Below are positions 62,195 to 64,000 of a stretch of DNA of 64,000 nt, in pieces. The stretch comes from JAIQFL01 sp035295745. Lineage in GTDB: Bacteria > Acidobacteriota > Terriglobia > Bryobacterales > Bryobacteraceae. The notes under the pieces are model-generated. The model did not search any database and had not been told where the DNA came from. It worked only from the letters and a program-made list of their open reading frames with translations. The stretch lies in NCBI GenBank assembly GCA_035295745.1, contig DATGIL010000034.1:186001-250000 (forward strand), given 5' to 3'. Both the position numbers and the translations under genes were made by a program. The first letter of the stretch is position 1; each line of letters opens with the position of its first letter.

Positions 62195-63233
62195 GCGGAA
62201 TTTCTCCTTTGAGGGAACCAATGCCCAGCGAACCGTCACCTCGCCGCCGGGCGGATGGAGAGCCATCGGCCGCCGCCGGGTCTACGGCAAGAGGCGCAGC
62301 GTCCGCTACGAGCTGGTCGTCGCCCACGGCTTCCAAGAATGTTGCGGACGGAGCAAAAAACATGTTTCCAGTGACCGCGCGGCTGAAATCGAGCAGGCGG
62401 TCATAGTTGCCGGGCGGCCGGCCCACGAACATGTTTTCGAGCATGTGTTCGATGGTGCGGGGCGAACGGCTGTAGCCGATGAAATATGTGCCAAATTCAC
62501 CGTGCCCGGCTCGGCCAAAGGGCATGTTGTCGCGCAGGATCTTGATCTCTTTTCCGTCCTCGACAATGGTGGTGAGTGAACTGTGCGCCGAGGTTGGCTT
62601 GATGGAATCGTCCAATTCAATATCCGACAGCTTGGTGCGGCCGATGATTCGTTCCTGCGCCTCCGTGGACAGCGCATTCCGCGCGTTAAGATCGTGGAGA
62701 TATTTTTGCACGATCACATAACTGCCGCCGGCGAACGCCGCGTCTTCCTCGCCGACCATCACGGCGTCGATCGCCGCCTTACCGCGGGGGTTCTCCGTCC
62801 CATCGACGAATCCCAGGAGATCACGGTCGTCAAAATAGCGGAAGCCATGAACTTCGTCGACCGGCGAAACCGCGTTTCCAAGACGCGCCATGATCTGCGT
62901 TGCCAGCTCGAAACACAAATCCATGCGCTTCGCGCGGATGTGGAACAGCAAGTCCCCTGGCGTCGAAACCGCGTGGCGTCCTCCCGCGCGAATTTCGCGG
63001 AACACGCGCAGTTCCGCCGGCAGCGGTGGTCCAAAGAGCCGCTCCCACGCGTCGGATCCAAAACCGATGACGCAGGAAAGGCCCCCTTCAAGATCGCGAA
63101 ACTCCACTGCACGCACTAACGCGGCTAGATCTCCGCAGAAGGACCGTAGGACTGCGCGATTGCCGCCCGGGTTTACGGTCGCGACCAGGAAGATCGCGGC
63201 GCGAGTGAGCGGCGCAGCAACTGGCTGGGCCAC
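62187..63233 (-). CDS. Encapsulated DyP-type peroxidase
   Basis: 348 residues from GTG 63233; GTG 63284 is the alternative. It has LTRAAIFLVATVNPG, the family motif FVDGTENP (about residue 155) with the catalytic Asp, the proximal-His region TSAHSSLT, GTYFIGYSRSP and a MFVGRPPG segment. The C-terminal DGSLGIGSLKGE is the known encapsulin-targeting peptide. It is a heme peroxidase acting on dyes and phenolics with H2O2. The stop lies inside the encapsulin start region, so shell and cargo are coupled. A P460 gene ends 67 bases upstream. Confidence 0.95.
   Translation of the reverse strand: MAQPVAAPLTRAAIFLVATVNPGGNRAVLRSFCGDLAALVRAVEFRDLEGGLSCVIGFGSDAWERLFGPPLPAELRVFREIRAGGRHAVSTPGDLLFHIRAKRMDLCFELATQIMARLGNAVSPVDEVHGFRYFDDRDLLGFVDGTENPRGKAAIDAVMVGEEDAAFAGGSYVIVQKYLHDLNARNALSTEAQERIIGRTKLSDIELDDSIKPTSAHSSLTTIVEDGKEIKILRDNMPFGRAGHGEFGTYFIGYSRSPRTIEHMLENMFVGRPPGNYDRLLDFSRAVTGNMFFAPSATFLEAVGDDQLVADAAPLAVDPAAADGSPSARRRGDGSLGIGSLKGEIPHE
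62202..62237 (-). other. Cargo-loading peptide codons with embedded ribosome-binding site
   Basis: Minus-strand codons for DGSLGIGSLKGE, the encapsulin-targeting peptide near the DyP C-terminus. The K-G-E codons read AAAGGAGAA and stand 7 bases before the encapsulin ATG, so the same bases target the cargo and start translation of the shell. Confidence 0.85.
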
Positions 63234-63300
63234 GGGTCGCTGCCCGCGTACTGTTCTGGGCGCTCTTATAGGATCTGGCCTCACCTGAATGTCATCCCGC

Positions 63301-63838
63301 TCATCTTTTTCCGTACGACGTGAAAATGTAATCCTTGGCCGCCACTGCCGTATGGCACGCGAAGCCGCAATTGACAACGCCCGTCGCACCGGGCTTGAAC
63401 GCGTCTGGCGCGGGATCATATTCAAACGTGGCGTGCGCCCATCCCTTCGTATCCGGGAATCTCTTGTTGTCCTTCTCGATGAGGGAGACGACTTGTAAAA
63501 TGTCCGGCACCCTCACTGAAAATGGGGCTTCCGTGTTCTTTTTCGGCTTCCACTCGATTTTTGCGATCTTGGAGCCATCGGGGAAAGTCTTCCCGTTGCC
63601 GGGAACGCCGGCTCGATAGGCGTCGATCATCGTGGGATTGGCGACCATTACCTTCAGCAACTCTTCAGTCTGACTGACGGACACAACCTGCCAGCTCTCG
63701 TATCCCCTGAAGTCAGAGAATGCGAGCCCATTAGGGACGCGCAGTTGTGTACTTGTCCGGCGCCGCGATGGCCATCGCCACCAGAACACAGAGAAGTAGT
63801 CCAACGAATAAAGCCATCCCCATACTTTTACGTCTCAT
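63301..63838 (-). pseudogene. Cytochrome P460 gene, frameshifted near the signal peptide
   Basis: ATG 63838, behind GAGGAG, opens a signal peptide (MGMALFVGLLLCVLVAMAIAA) that reaches PDKYT. This frame then ends at TAA 63731-63733. The mature domain continues in another frame (LRVPNGLAFSDFRGYESWQ) to the heme segment CGFACHTAVAAKDYIFT and TGA 63301. One extra base near 63745-63750 explains it. Apart from this the protein matches the intact copy at 51680. The gene stands just upstream of DyP and encapsulin on the same strand. Disabled gene or sequence error cannot be told apart here. Confidence 0.82.
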
Positions 63839-63859
63839 GCTCAACTCCTCTGCTACTAC

Positions 63860-64000
63860 CTAGCGAACGCCCTGCGCCGTAAGTACGATCTTCCCCCTCT
63901 TGTGCGGCGCGCCTGCCAGCATCTCGTGCGCCATCCGAGCTTCTTCGAGCGGGAGCACGCTGCCGACGTTCGCGGCCAGCTTTCGGCTATCGAGCAACCT
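63860..64000 (-). CDS. Quinone oxidoreductase / zinc-type alcohol dehydrogenase, C-terminal end (partial)
   Basis: The last 46 codons are visible on the minus strand; the gene runs off the window. The tail has VGSVLPLEEARMAHEMLAG, HKRGKIVL and a short end, the typical closing helix and strand of NADPH:quinone reductase-like MDR enzymes. It ends 21 bases before the P460 start, so the P460-DyP-encapsulin genes could be co-transcribed with it. Confidence 0.75.
   Translation of the reverse strand, partial: RLLDSRKLAANVGSVLPLEEARMAHEMLAGAPHKRGKIVLTAQGVR

Noticed and set aside
1..64000. CRISPR arrays, rRNA genes and insertion-sequence transposases
   Set aside because: Looked for on both strands; no regularly spaced repeats, rRNA segments or transposase motifs were found.

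Overview
The window is about 58-60 % GC and gene-dense. It is most consistent with a chromosomal segment of an aerobic soil acidobacterium (Solibacter/Bryobacter-like). The reasons are a large TonB receptor with a carboxypeptidase-regulatory N-terminal domain, a caa3 oxidase operon that also carries Rieske and cytochrome b-c genes, cytochrome P460 paralogues, a DUF4331 protein and an unusual density of sigma-54 activators. The taxonomic call is inference; there is no rRNA or complete tRNA gene here.

Layout. 1-9324 (+): an acyl-CoA/organic-acid catabolic operon (acyl-CoA dehydrogenase end, two crotonases, class III CoA-transferase, hydroxyacyl-CoA dehydrogenase, acyl-CoA ligase, NDH-2, YWTD propeller). 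It contains a riboflavin enzyme whose GTP cyclohydrolase II and DHBP synthase domains are in reverse of the usual order. 9543-18196 (+): a respiratory operon with CoxB (c-type), CtaD, CtaE, a membrane protein, a diheme lipoprotein, Rieske, cytochrome b fused to cytochrome c, CtaG, a 38-residue membrane peptide and heme O synthase. 18447-20152 (+): panBC behind a near-consensus -24/-12 promoter.

20461-31536 is mostly on the minus strand: an NmrA pseudogene fragment, an MBL hydrolase, an NmrA oxidoreductase, an SRPBCC protein, an SDR-STAS-EBP operon (EBP = sigma-54 enhancer-binding activator) and a TolC-HlyD-MFS efflux operon. Three transcription units here (SRPBCC, SDR-STAS-EBP, tolC) share a 15-bp dyad 53-55 bp upstream of a sigma-54-type promoter. 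I read them as a self-controlled sigma-54 regulon containing an efflux pump. This is the best candidate for an undescribed system.

31949-35239: a VOC protein, a frameshifted cytochrome P460, a 253-bp direct repeat, a 3' fragment of tRNA-Arg(CCG) and gene-poor DNA, which looks like the scar of an integrated element. 35268-51295 (-): a signalling block with two more small EBPs, a second STAS protein, a 2047-residue kinase-like/ATPase/GAF/PAS/EBP fusion, a TonB receptor, a lone receiver, a FixJ-type regulator and a GAF-PAS histidine kinase.

51680-59720 (+): cytochrome P460, DUF336 heme-binding-like protein, crotonase, VOC protein, alpha/beta hydrolase, MBL hydrolase, phosphoketolase and DUF4331, followed by a wrecked MFS pseudogene. 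61376-63838 (-): encapsulin shell gene, DyP peroxidase with a C-terminal cargo peptide, and a third (frameshifted) P460 just upstream. The window ends in a partial quinone oxidoreductase.
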